64,000 nucleotides of DNA, from NCBI GenBank assembly GCA_024305745.1, contig JAHRBS010000015.1:124001-188000 (forward strand), read 5' to 3'. This document shows positions 11,485 through 20,858 of the stretch, one piece after another. The notes under the pieces are model-generated. The model made no database searches. It saw only the letters and a program-made list of their open reading frames with translations, and was not told where the DNA came from. Position numbers and translations under genes: made by a program. The DNA is from Polyporus tsugae. Lineage: Eukaryota > Basidiomycota > Agaricomycetes > Polyporales > Polyporaceae. Each line of letters opens with the position of its first letter. The first letter of the stretch is position 1.

Positions 11485-13308
11485 TCATTGCACCAGCGCG
11501 CCGGCCGCGGGCTTGCCCTTCATGTTTCCGTCGTAAAACATCGAGCCGTGATGCGCCGCGACGGGCACCTGGACCATCCCGTACGGCATCGCCGCGGGCA
11601 TAACGCCGAACGGCTGATACATCGGATACATGCCAGGCTGGTACATCGGCCATGGCCCGCGCACCGCCTGGGGGTGGTGGTATTGCATCTGCGCTGCGTG
11701 CATATACGCTGCGGGGTTCGGCGCGACATACGGCCCGGGATACGCGCCAACAGGCGGGTACGGGGCTGCTCCTGGGTAGAGCGGCGGCATCGGGGGCAGC
11801 TGGGTTGGCCCAGACGCGGGCGTGTGCGGGACGGCGAGGCTCATCGTCGACGACGTGGGCGAGAAGGTAGACGAGGGCGCAGACGGAGGATGCGACGTGT
11901 TGCTGCCAGACGAACGTTTGTGGCCGTGGCCATGGCCGTGTCCATGCTTGTTGGACTTGGGCGGTTGGTACTGCTGCTGCCGCTGCTGTTGCTGGGGTGC
12001 AGAGCTCGCAGCTGGCCGCGGCTGTTGGGCCTGTGTACCCTGGGTGATCCAACCGTCGTTAGTCTCTGCCAAACGAGAGGATAAACCCTCGCGCACTACG
12101 CCTGAAATCCACCCATCGGTGCTCTCTTCCTTAGCAGAGGGTGCCGTTGTAGTGTCGGGTACGAGCCCCGCCAGGTCCGTATCGTTGGTGGAGGTCGAGG
12201 CTGGCCGCTTGTTCGACTTCTTCGCCTTCCGGCCCGACCCCGTACTACCCGAGGACCGCAAACGGTCAACAATCTCGCGCGTCCTTGAATTACGCGATCG
12301 TGAGGTAGGTGAGCCGTCCGTGAGGAATGCAGGCAAGAACGCGGCCGAGGGGCGGCGGGGGGTCGTGCTCCGCGTATTGCCAAGGCTCTGCGTCTCGCTT
12401 GGGGCATCGTCCGAATCGTCCGCGACCTCAATGTAGAACCCGCTCTCGTCCTTCTGCAGGGACGGCGGCAGAGAACGGGACTCGCGCCGGTCCGCTGGCG
12501 AGCTTGAGTTCAAAGACGGGAAGTGGAAGTTGTACGTTGGCGATGAGAAAGGGGAGTCGGAGGAATTCGAAGAAGACGTCAAAGGTGGCGTGGTGGGTTC
12601 CCGTGACGGTTCTCGGTTGGGGGTCGACGGGATAAAGGTAAGGGCGGCCGCGCTCAGGAGCTTCGAGGGGAGGGGGGAAAGGACTGTTGGGGACGTCGTG
12701 ACATCGCTGGAGACGATGCGAGCGTAGGAGGCCTTTGCGGGCTTGGGCGTTGACGGCGGCGGGTCGGACTCGCACGAGGTGTCCGAATCCGTGAGATCCG
12801 CCGTACCGGGTGAGCTCGGTGGACTGTCGAGGTTATTGAGATCCCAAAGCGGGACGTCTTGTGCCAGTGAGTCCATCTCTGGCAGAGCGCCCTGCTCAAG
12901 GATGCCCCCCAGGAGCTCCCGGACCTTCTCGTCCCAAGTCCCCCCGGCGTAGGGGGACTCGGGGCGAGCAGACCGCTCGTGCTCTGGATTGGAGAGATCG
13001 TCCGAGGGAAGAATGGCAACTTCGAGCTCGTACCGCCTGAGAGCCTCCTCCGCCGCACGGACGCCACAAAGGGCACTGTTCAAGCTCACATCTCCGGGGC
13101 TGCCTCCAGCGGCACGGCGAGCATCGCCTGCGATCCTCCTTCGTCTCCCGCGCGCCAGAAGGTCATGATAGTGAGGAGGTCGGGGGTGATCCGGCTTTGT
13201 CTTGTAAGCCCAGGAGATGGCGCGGAAGGACGTCTTCCACCAGTCGTCCTGGAAGATCTCCCAGTCCCACATCTCCCGCGGCTCTTGGGCAGATCCGGCA
13301 GAGAGCAT
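11485..13308 (-). CDS. 607-aa low-complexity protein with a PAM2-like motif
   Basis: Single long exon. N-terminal residues 1-60 are ordered-looking and Trp-rich (MWDWEIFQDDWWKTSFRA), followed by a helix (VRAAEEALRRYELEVAIL). Then come long Ser/Pro-rich disordered stretches, a Gln run near residues 420-430, a His-Gly repeat (HGHGHGHGHK) and a C-terminus rich in Pro, Tyr and Met (YPMYQPFGVMPAAMPYGM). Residues 217-227 read LLSAAALTFIP. They match L-x-x-x-A-x-x-F-x-P of the PAM2 motif that binds the MLLE domain of poly(A)-binding protein, with Ser in place of the usual Asn. The layout resembles prion-like RNA-granule proteins such as ataxin-2, but no Lsm domain is seen. RNA-related function is therefore inference. 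Start at 13308 is the first ATG of the frame. Confidence 0.8.
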   Translation of the reverse strand: MLSAGSAQEPREMWDWEIFQDDWWKTSFRAISWAYKTKPDHPRPPHYHDLLARGRRRRIAGDARRAAGGSPGDVSLNSALCGVRAAEEALRRYELEVAILPSDDLSNPEHERSARPESPYAGGTWDEKVRELLGGILEQGALPEMDSLAQDVPLWDLNNLDSPPSSPGTADLTDSDTSCESDPPPSTPKPAKASYARIVSSDVTTSPTVLSPLPSKLLSAAALTFIPSTPNREPSREPTTPPLTSSSNSSDSPFSSPTYNFHFPSLNSSSPADRRESRSLPPSLQKDESGFYIEVADDSDDAPSETQSLGNTRSTTPRRPSAAFLPAFLTDGSPTSRSRNSRTREIVDRLRSSGSTGSGRKAKKSNKRPASTSTNDTDLAGLVPDTTTAPSAKEESTDGWISGVVREGLSSRLAETNDGWITQGTQAQQPRPAASSAPQQQQRQQQYQPPKSNKHGHGHGHGHKRSSGSNTSHPPSAPSSTFSPTSSTMSLAVPHTPASGPTQLPPMPPLYPGAAPYPPVGAYPGPYVAPNPAAYMHAAQMQYHHPQAVRGPWPMYQPGMYPMYQPFGVMPAAMPYGMVQVPVAAHHGSMFYDGNMKGKPAAGALVQ

Positions 13309-13624
13309 AGAGGATCAGAAAGCAAGGGTGGTAAGGAAAGCAAGAGAAAGGGTCGAACAGGAGTCAGGGGATTCCGCGGTGGCGATTCAGATGAGTTGCG
13401 ACCGCAGAGGACGGGCTGACCCCCGCTCCCGCCTTTGAATGAATGGGGGAACAAAGGAGGTTATCGGCCTCAATCACACATGCGCAGGCGTCGTGGATAA
13501 AGGAGGGGACCAGCACGTTGTCGTCGTCGTGAGGAGAGTTGCAATGCGGCGCTTAGTCACACCCCGCCCCATAAACGCACGCCGCACAGTGTGATCATGA
13601 CTCTCTCTCCCTCCGACCCCCAGA
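13309..13624. promoter_or_regulatory. Short bidirectional promoter region
   Basis: Only 316 bases separate the divergent ATGs at 13308 (-) and 13625 (+), so both promoters must lie here or overlap. I see no convincing TATA box. Confidence 0.4.
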
Positions 13625-14184
13625 ATGCCCCAGATCCGCTCAATTCTTCCTTCATTGTCTACATTCATCCGGACCCACGTCGTCCATGGCGAAGAGGAGG
13701 TCCAGAGCGACTACCTCTCTGCGATGGAGGTAAGTAGCAAATGCTACCGAGTGCGGCAAAAGTCTAAACATCCGACTGTATTGACGTCCAAGCCCCCCCC
13801 ATAGCCTATCAATACCTCCTTCACTCTCCACCTTCCACCCTCCATGCTATACATCACCTGCAGGTCGATGATATAGACCACGATTCCAGCAAGTGTAGCG
13901 CAGCGCCCCGCCGAGATGAATCAGAGCGGGACCCGGGTGGTGGCACAACAGATGGTCGTACCGTCCGTCGCGAGACCATGCTTCCCAGCTGCGTTCGCAG
14001 CGACGAACAGCCGACCGTCGAGGTCCGATCTCGAGCTATGGCCTCCCCTTCCGACGTTCCCTCCAAGATGGGAACGAACCTGGGTGATCCATTCACACAC
14101 CGGATGACTCTGACTGCAGGCGTGGATGTGCTTCGCACGCGTTCATGCGCCTCACCGCCAGGATCAAGCGAGGGCTCTGCTTAG
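13625..14184 (+). CDS. Small hypothetical protein, 141 aa
   Basis: Not recognised. Exon 13625-13729 (35 codons, ending in GEEEVQSDYLSAME) joins in phase 0, through a GTAAGT donor and CTGCAG acceptor, to exon 13864-14184. The second exon encodes an Asp/Ser/Arg-rich, probably disordered 106 residues beginning VDDIDHDSSK. Supporting points are the consensus splice sites, matching phase and a stop just before the intergenic space. No domain is visible and the intron is longer than usual (134 bases), so expression needs to be shown. Confidence 0.42.
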
Positions 14185-14737
14185 TTGTGAAGGTAGGTCG
14201 CATATATCGAACCGGGGATTTTCCCTAACGAATGGGGCGGCCCTCCAATATGTTCACTGCCGGTCTGGACACGACGACGAGGTCCTGCACCAGACCCCAC
14301 CAACCTGTCTAGGTTGATGTCGTCCCGAAACCACGGCACACGTTCTCCGGCCAATCGGTAAGAAGTTGCGTCCAACGGAGGACGACGTTGGGCCTCGTGT
14401 TGTCCTAGATCAGCATTCTTCAGGCCCCAAGCAGCGAAGGTGTGCCCCGGGGTGGGGGTTAGGTTACGCGACCCAAACCTTGTCCAACGTCGAACATGTA
14501 TTCTTCCTTCATCTCACCCTCGATGATCGGAGCGCACTCGCAGCATTTCCATGTGCTAGGATGTATAGATCCATGCCATATCCTATATCATACAGCTCGT
14601 TGTGCAGTAGTGCAAAGGGATGACTATGTATATGCAAGCGAAGATTACACAACAGAAAAACGGGACGACAACAAATACGACCACAACCAATGTCCATCCA
14701 TCCTCAAGGCCCAAGTGCCTGGACACGTCAAACAAGC
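14185..14737. other. Convergent intergenic region
   Basis: 3' flanks of the small gene (+) and the subtilase (-). Short frames only; nothing else seen. Confidence 0.5.
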
Positions 14738-16447
14738 TCAGGCGGCGGTGGCGTTGTTGAAGATGAGGCGGTTGGGCGAGCCCGACGGGAGCTCGTCGAA
14801 CACATCCTTGGTCGTAAGCCCGATCAGCGCCTGCTTAAGTTGTGCGGGCGTGAGCGTGGGGTACGGGACAGGCGCGACCGCCGGCTCCTGCATGAGCTCG
14901 GGAGGAGGGAGGAACGTGGCGACCCACGAGGGCATCGCCGAGTACGCAAGCGCGTACGCGTTCGAGAACGACGACGACGACAGCGAGTGCGTCTTCATCG
15001 ACGCGAGGTCGGGCGCGACCGAGGGGTTGAACGTCACAGACGGGTAGAGGGAGAGGAGGTACGCGAGCAGGCCAGCGGTGTGGGGCGAGGCCATGGAGGT
15101 GCCAGACATGGTCGTGATCGCTGAGTCGCTGCCGATGTACGTCGAGAGAATGTTCAGACCGGGGGCGAAGACGTCGACACATGTGCCGTGGTTCGAGAAG
15201 TACGCACGCTCGTCACCGAGGGTCGACGCACCAACGGTGACGGCCTTCTCGGCGGCGGCGGGGGAGTTGTTGCATGCGTCCTTGTTGTCATTGCCCGCAG
15301 CAACAGCGAAGTGCATACCATTATCGACAGCCTTGTTGACGGTGTCGTCGAGAGCACGAGACTTGCCGCCACCGAGTGACATATTGGCGACGGAGCCTTT
15401 GTGCGAGGTCTTGCCGGTGCGCCTGAACTCCTCAAGTGCGGCCTTGGCCTTGTCGATGGCAGACTTCGCAGCCCAGGAGACACCCCCAACGACATCGGAC
15501 ATGGTACCAGAACCATTACTGCCGAGGACCTTCACGGCGATGACGTTCGCCGCTTTGGCAACACCGTACTTGCGGGACGCGATGGTACCCGCGCAGTGAG
15601 TACCGTGACCGTTGCCGTCCTCGTCAACGTCGTTCTGGGGGATGGTCTTGCCCCAGGAAGCACGGCCTTCGAACTCGACGTGCTTAGTGTTGATACCGGT
15701 GTCGATGACGTAGACATCGACGCCCGCACCGCCATCCGAATCGTACTCGTACTTGGTGAAAGTGCCGAACGTGAGCTTCGTGCGGTGGCTTATACGCGCA
15801 AGACCCTATTGGAAGGAGTCAGCAAACGTTCGGCAGCCAGGCGGAACGATGTCGTGACCACGCAGGGCGGGCTATGTCACGAGGACGGCGACGCCTGTAA
15901 CAGTGACCGAAGTCTTCGAACGGGGACGAACTCGTTCCCGACCGTCTACCCAACACGGGAAGATCCCCAACCAAGCGCTGCGAGATATCGTGTGACTCGT
16001 ACTCACCCAAGGAGCGCCCTTCTGTGTGGTGTGCTTGGCCACGTCGAAGTCGGTGTGCCGCTCGACCTCGAGCGTGCGGACGATCTGATCCGCCTCGACG
16101 TACTCGACCTCGGGCATCATGCGGATGTGGTCGATGACGTTCCTGCTGAACGTGCCCGCGTACCCGCTGATGTGCCCGTCGTAGACGTGGGTAAGCCCCG
16201 CAAACGCGTCCTCAGCCGCGTGCACGTTCTGGACGAAGTTTATGTGGTTCGCCATGAGCGTGGGCGCCATGCCGTCCTTGAGCATGATGATGTACGAGTT
16301 GTTGACGGTCCCGTGGGGGTGCTCCTCCACATGAAGCGGGGCAACTGGCACGCCCGAAACGCGGCGCGGGGAATCATGGTAGGTGGAGAGAGGTGTGGCC
16401 GACGCCAACGAGACGGCCAAGAGCGTGAGGTAAAGAGAGCGGGCCAT
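14738..16447 (-). CDS. Secreted subtilisin-like serine protease (S8, proteinase K type)
   Basis: Extracellular endopeptidase, 502 aa. Exons 16447-16007 and 15805-14738 join after KGAPW in phase 0. Residues 1-17 form a signal peptide (MARSLYLTLLAVSLASA). Residues about 48-140 form an I9 inhibitor propeptide (NNSYIIMLKDG and PEVEYVEADQIV). The mature domain starts near GLARISHR and carries the full catalytic triad: Asp182 in VIDTGIN, His214 in GNGHGTHCAG and Ser384 in GTSMASPHTAG, with oxyanion Asn319 in AAGNDN. The C-terminal part is longer than in proteinase K. About 60 extra residues rich in Ser, Pro and Ala lie between LLAYLLSLYPS and the final helix TPAQLKQALIGL. The frame is undamaged, so an active enzyme is expected. 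Confidence 0.95.
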
Positions 16448-16926
16448 CGTCCTCGTATGTCGTGAAGGAGAGGAGGGAGGATGGGGTCGGTAGCTCACCT
16501 GCGCCCCAACTGTGGGACTTGATAACGCCGCGGTCTGTTTGTACTTATGTGCGAAGTGGCTAGCCGCCGACCTCTGTCAAAGTGCCGTCGCCTGCTTCGC
16601 AGCTCCCCAGCGTAAGACACCAAAAACGGGATCTTGAAGCCAGGTTGTGCTGGGTTTGCACAATATACACTGTCACTGACACACCCCAGCACTTTCCGTC
16701 ACCGTGATGCTTGCGCCGTCCGTTGTCCGTGTCCATCACGCAGCCGAATCTCTCCGCTGGCGATGAGCCGAGAGATGCCGAGAGAGAGATATACCTTGAT
16801 TTTCCCCCGCTTCGGTGTCATTGAAGATTGATCTTCCTGTCATCGAACACAAAAAGTAGGTAGTTGTTGCCTGGCCGTGCCTGTTCCATCTATGACATGT
16901 GGGAAGATACATTCTCTGTGAAGTCG
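16448..16926. other. Intergenic, subtilase promoter side
   Basis: Upstream region of the subtilase (-) up to the tRNA. No supported frame. Confidence 0.5.
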
Positions 16927-16936
16927 AAAAAAAAAA
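16927..16936 (-). terminator. RNA polymerase III terminator of the tRNA
   Basis: Ten consecutive A on the plus strand give T10 on the minus strand, one base after the tRNA discriminator base. This is the expected Pol III stop. Confidence 0.85.
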
Positions 16937-16937
16937 C

Positions 16938-17029
16938 TGATGAGAGTGGGATTCGAACCCACGCCCTTTCGGACCAGATTGGACTGTAGAACCTTAGTCT
17001 GGCGCCTTAGACCGCTCGGCCATCTCACC
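16938..17029 (-). tRNA. tRNA-Leu(AAG) with intron
   Basis: A 92-base type II tRNA. The acceptor stem GGTGAGA pairs with TCTCATC and is followed by A73. The D arm is TGGCCGAGCGGTCTAAGGC, and the T arm is GTGGG-TTCGAAT-CCCAC. The anticodon stem CCAGA/TCTGG encloses CTAAGG plus about 12 extra bases after position 37, the canonical place for a nuclear tRNA intron. U33 is followed by AAG, so it reads Leu CUN codons with A34 presumably edited to inosine. The long variable arm fits Leu. The downstream T10 run fits Pol III termination. Confidence 0.93.
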
Positions 17030-17190
17030 ATGGAACAGCCAGCAGCTGCAAAAAGTTATTATAAGAATGTTGAGTAAGGAACTTAAAAATGGAAGCGATG
17101 ACGTCACGCTGATAAATGGTTTCTGGGTTAAGGTTATCGGGACATGCAATCTGTCCACCATTGATCAACTGTATGCATATACCCAAGGCT

Positions 17191-17639
17191 ATGGCATTCC
17201 GTACAGTCGACTATCGCGTCAAGGGCAAGGTGCAAGGCGTATTCTTCCGAGTGTTCGCGAGGAACACTGCCCAAGGCCTAGGAGTGGTTGGCTGGGTGAA
17301 GAATGAACCGGTAAGCCAGGACCTCGACACGCGCAAGAACGTGGCATGCATGCTCACTATACACGCCCCAATATCCAGTCAGGCGATGTCATTGGCACTG
17401 CCCAAGGTCGCGAGGAGGCTTTGGAAAAATTGTGCGCTCTACTCGCCTGCAATACTGCTCACTGTCCGAGCACCATGATGCGATCCAGGTGGCTGAATGA
17501 TTTATGATCTAGCAAAGCAGCCTTGAAAACGGGGCCAGAGCACGCAATCGTGACGGGTGTCGAGTTCGCCAACGAGGCACCGCTGGAGAGGCTACAGTTT
17601 CAGGACTTTGAGAAAGTTCGCAACCAACGACCACGTTGA
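17191..17639 (+). CDS. Acylphosphatase, 99 aa
   Basis: Small cytosolic enzyme hydrolysing acyl phosphates such as acetyl phosphate and 1,3-bisphosphoglycerate. Exons 17191-17310, 17379-17431 and 17513-17639 join in frame. The signature GKVQGVFFR places catalytic Arg20, and GVVGWVKN places catalytic Asn38. Both essential residues are present. The remainder reads SGDVIGTAQGREEALEKF, then KAALKTGPEHAIVTGVEF, the usual second half of the fold. The C-terminal end (LERLQFQDFEKVRNQRPR) diverges but the length is normal. The junction into exon 3 needs the acceptor at TCTAG (17508-17512); using the CAG a few bases later would break frame. Confidence 0.93.
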
Positions 17640-17953
17640 TAGCAGCGGTGTCGCTGGCGGAAAATGGTTGGTTCTCGGGTGGAAGTACGGTTATATCACA
17701 TCATACCTGGAATTCGAGCGCACCTGATTCTTCCTCATATCATCTTTTTGAACGGCCGAGAAGATTGAGAAGAGTGGGTGGTTTGGTGACGGTTGTTCGA
17801 TGTTCGCGCGTATGAGGCTTTCCGAAGATAAGATTAGATTGGAGTTGTCGACCCACAACGGTCTGACTGCCAGGCGCTTTGCTTCGAACGTCGATTACAA
17901 CTCCTTCCTACCCTCCGTGCACCGTGCACCCTCGTCGACATCCGCGGCCCTCT
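17640..17953. other. Short intergenic region
   Basis: Separates the acylphosphatase and COX14-like genes, both on the plus strand. No supported frame. Confidence 0.5.
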
Positions 17954-18439
17954 ATGGCGTTCAGGACACGTCTTTCCGTCGCGGACATCTTCCACCGTGG
18001 TTTCGTTTGGTCACTGTTTGGGGTGACCGTATGGGGTGCCGTCATGATTGGTGTCGTCCACCGGAATACGTTGGCTGCAGGTAGAGGTGCGTAATATCTT
18101 ACGCAGTGTGTGCTCGTGTTGATAATTTGGTCTTATCCACCGCGTATGCATCATCGTTAGAGGTGAGGAGATGATTGAAACGCCATAGCTAGGTGCAGCA
18201 CCCATTTGACGTGTCGTAGGCACTCGCAAAGCAGCAGGCAGAAGTGAAAAGTACCCCAACGAACCAGGTGCGTACCTCATGTTTAGTTCGTCTAGGCGCC
18301 TCGTATATGCGTTTGAATCGCGCATATGTGCCCTGTACTCGCTCATGCCGGTCATGTACAGGAGGCACAGAACGAGATTGCCCTCGCGGAGGCGGCCCAG
18401 GCCGCATTGAAGGGACGTTCGAGCCAGTCATCACCATGA
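17954..18439 (+). CDS. COX14: COX14-like cytochrome c oxidase assembly protein, 78 aa
   Basis: Predicted single-span inner mitochondrial membrane protein; in yeast Cox14 couples COX1 translation to complex IV assembly. Exon 17954-18086 encodes MAFRTRLSVADIFHRGF, one membrane helix (VWSLFGVTVWGAVMIGVV) and HRNTLAAGR. Exon 3 (18362-18439) encodes EAQNEIALAEAAQAALKG and a stop. The HR-helix-HR layout with a short hydrophilic C-terminal helix is that of COX14. The middle exon is read as 18242-18267 (26 bases, VKSTPTNQ) because only the acceptor at 18240-18241 keeps phase. The more pyrimidine-rich acceptor at 18219-18220 would shift the frame. Family assignment is by pattern only. Confidence 0.66.
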
Positions 18440-19559
18440 CCGTGACTGAGATACTGAGTGGGGCTCACATTTACAATGGTATTTCCGGTGCGTACTGCAG
18501 TCAATTCCCCCAGCTCAACAACGGCTCAACGGCCGGTTCTAGTCTATCCATCTATGTACCGTAGAGCTCTCGTCTTCGATATAGTTGCATCTTGCTTTCG
18601 TGCTCCTCTCTGCTGTACCTCGGCAGAAACCTATCCTTGGCCGCTTGTGGTGAACTTGAGAAGCATCAAGGTTTTCAAGGCGGCTAAGCAAGACTCAGCG
18701 AAAAACGTCAGTGGACGCATATGCGAGGTGGGTAGACATACACTTAATCGTGAAACCGGACGTTGACCCACAGCAAGCACTGCGCAGAAACACCAGTTGA
18801 CTTGCGAGTCCAAAGGTGAGTATGTTGTGTACGCGTCCATCCGAGACGTCTTGAAGCGCGGGGGTCGCTAACGATCGAGGGTAACAAACGGTACGAAGTG
18901 CAGGTACGGCCATCGTCCATGACACTACGCGCATTTTCGTCGCTTACAATGGGTCCTCTAAAAGTGGATAGGAGGCCAATCTTGTCGAAGAAACCGAAGA
19001 AAACCGCTCATGAAATACTTCTGTGTTACGGCAGTGTGTAATTAGCGATGTGCATTCCGAGACCCGACGTCCACTGCCTTCCTGCCACTATCTCCCGGTC
19101 TCTATGCAGACCCTCACTATCTCCCCCATGCCGGACCGCCACCGATACAAACAACAATAATTGGAAGGCTACGCGACGTCTCCGCGCTCACTTCGCCTGC
19201 ACACGCTGGGTCGTTGTCCTCGTCCACATCCCGTCTGATTGTCGCTCCCCATGGCGACTTCATTGTGCTAGCGCGTGCGTGGCCTGCCTTCCGTCTTGTT
19301 GCGGTAGAGGCCCGTTCCGCGTGCTGACGTAGCGATCCCGACTGGGCGGGGCGCCGTTGCGAACGTCGCAAACGTCGCGCGGGACTGATTCTCTACGCGC
19401 TCCCGCATCCGGTTCTGGATGCGCTGCCCACGGCGGACTGCCAACCCTACGCACGGACGTCCACCTCAAGGTCGAATACACATGCATGGGCCAAAGAAGA
19501 GACGACTCGATGATCGCAGTCCAGCAGGTTTCTGGTCGAGGTTGCCCCCACCTTCCCTG
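18440..19559. other. Mostly non-coding, with weak exon-like stretches
   Basis: At about 18628-18728 (+) an open stretch (PLVVNLRSIKVFKAAKQDSA) follows a strong pyrimidine-rich acceptor and ends at a GTGGGT donor. A second stretch at about 18775-18812 lies between CAG and GTGAGT. I could not extend these to a start and a stop, so no gene is called. From about 19300 the sequence leads into the F-box remnant. Confidence 0.3.
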
Positions 19560-20377
19560 CGACCGGACCTTTGTCGAACCTTCCTCCAGATATACGTTGC
19601 GTCCTACCCTTGTTCACGTTCACCAGCCTCGCGAGCCTGCGCAACCTGGAGCTGCGCCTTCTGCGTCTCCCCACGCTCAGCGACATCCTCACCACTAGCG
19701 GCTTCCGCACCTCCTCGCTCCGGGCCATCGACCTCGAAAGTGTCGCTAGCACCACAGACGATATCCCCGTACCCATCCCAATCTCAGAAGTGCAACACCA
19801 CCTCTCCCTGATCCGCGCCGCCGCCCCGATGAGCTGGAGTTGTTCCGCCTCTGGCTGACCTGCAGCACCCGCACGGAGCCCCCGCTCCCTCTCTCCACGC
19901 TGTTCGGCCCCTTCCTCTCTCTCGGCTGCCTCAAGAAGTGCTCTTTCCGCCGGGGGGTACGTCCCGCACATCGCGGACGATGACCTGCGCCTGCTCGCCG
20001 CGGCGTGGCCGCACCTCGAGGTGCTCTATATCTGGGTGTGGGAGATGCGCGTCCCCACGTTGTCTGCCGTTCGGCCACCAACGGTAGCGGGGCTCGTCGA
20101 GCTTGCGCGGGGGTGCCCGCGGTTGCATAGGGTTACCCTCCCGGCGCTGGACGTCTCGGCCCTGCCGGAGGTGAGCACGCACCCGCGCGACGGCCACAAC
20201 AGGGTGCGTTTCTTGGATGTGAGCGCGCTCGTTGGCGACGAGGAGGTAGCGGTGGAGGTGGCGAGGATATTGGACCGGCTCTTCCCGCATCACGAGGAAT
20301 ATTCGCGCGCCGGTGCGGGGACTCCTCAGGGTTCATGGTGCAGGACACGATGCGGGAGATACAGGCAGCATAGATAG
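19560..20377 (+). pseudogene. F-box/LRR-like family copy 1: C-terminal remnant
   Basis: Corresponds to the C-terminal half of the intact copy at 23161. Recognisable pieces are FTSLASLRNLELRLLRLP, SEVQHHLSLIRAA, DDDLRLLAAAWPHLEVLYIW, PPTVAGLVELARGCPRLHRV and RVRFLDVSALVGDEEVAVEV. They lie in different frames. One shift falls at about 19825, where the family motif LPDELE is lost, and another at about 19950. The F-box exon and first repeats are not found upstream. The last family block (QDTMREI) is out of frame near 20340. It is read as a dead truncated duplicate of copies 2 and 3. Confidence 0.75.
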
Positions 20378-20858
20378 GCCTGAGGTGACGACGGCCCGGT
20401 GGGGAAATCGAGCACGCGGAGAACTTTTTCATGCTTACGACATCTTTCCGAGTCTGAGTCTCTCCAACACGATGCCCACCTTGCTTTCCTCAATACTCGG
20501 CTTCTACACGCGCGCGATGACAACAACGGAACAGAAGTCATATCCTCGATATCGTTCATTGTTGAGGTTGTTTCTGGCCGTCCCCTATGGTCAGTCCGGT
20601 CGTGGTTGTATGCACTCAGTATTTCTCTAGACCTGACTCTGATAGATCTCCTCGGTGGTCACAGAATTCACAATGAAGTTGTGACGCGCACGCCCCGCTC
20701 GCCATTCGGCGCTGAGGGGGACCAGCAGCCGCGTATGGCCCGCCACACTTAGTACGTAAAGTGGAGGTAAACCAGATCGTTAGTTTATATACGACGGGTG
20801 GCTCATTGTATTGCTTGTCCTTGCACTCTTTCACCATCCATCGTATCGCTCGCCACTC
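20378..20858. other. Intergenic between F-box copies 1 and 2, part of the duplicated unit
   Basis: The last 100 or so bases, including an ACCAGATCGTTA-like stretch and CATTGTATTGCTTGTCC, resemble the bases just upstream of copy 3. Copies 2 and 3 therefore share promoter as well as gene. No frame is supported. Confidence 0.5.

Noticed and set aside
11347..12084. 245-codon plus-strand open frame
   Set aside because: Antisense to the 607-aa gene; Arg/His-rich, no motif, and starts in that gene's 3' flank.
16840..17031. 63-codon minus-strand open frame
   Set aside because: It is the translation of the tRNA-Leu gene and its flank, not a protein gene.
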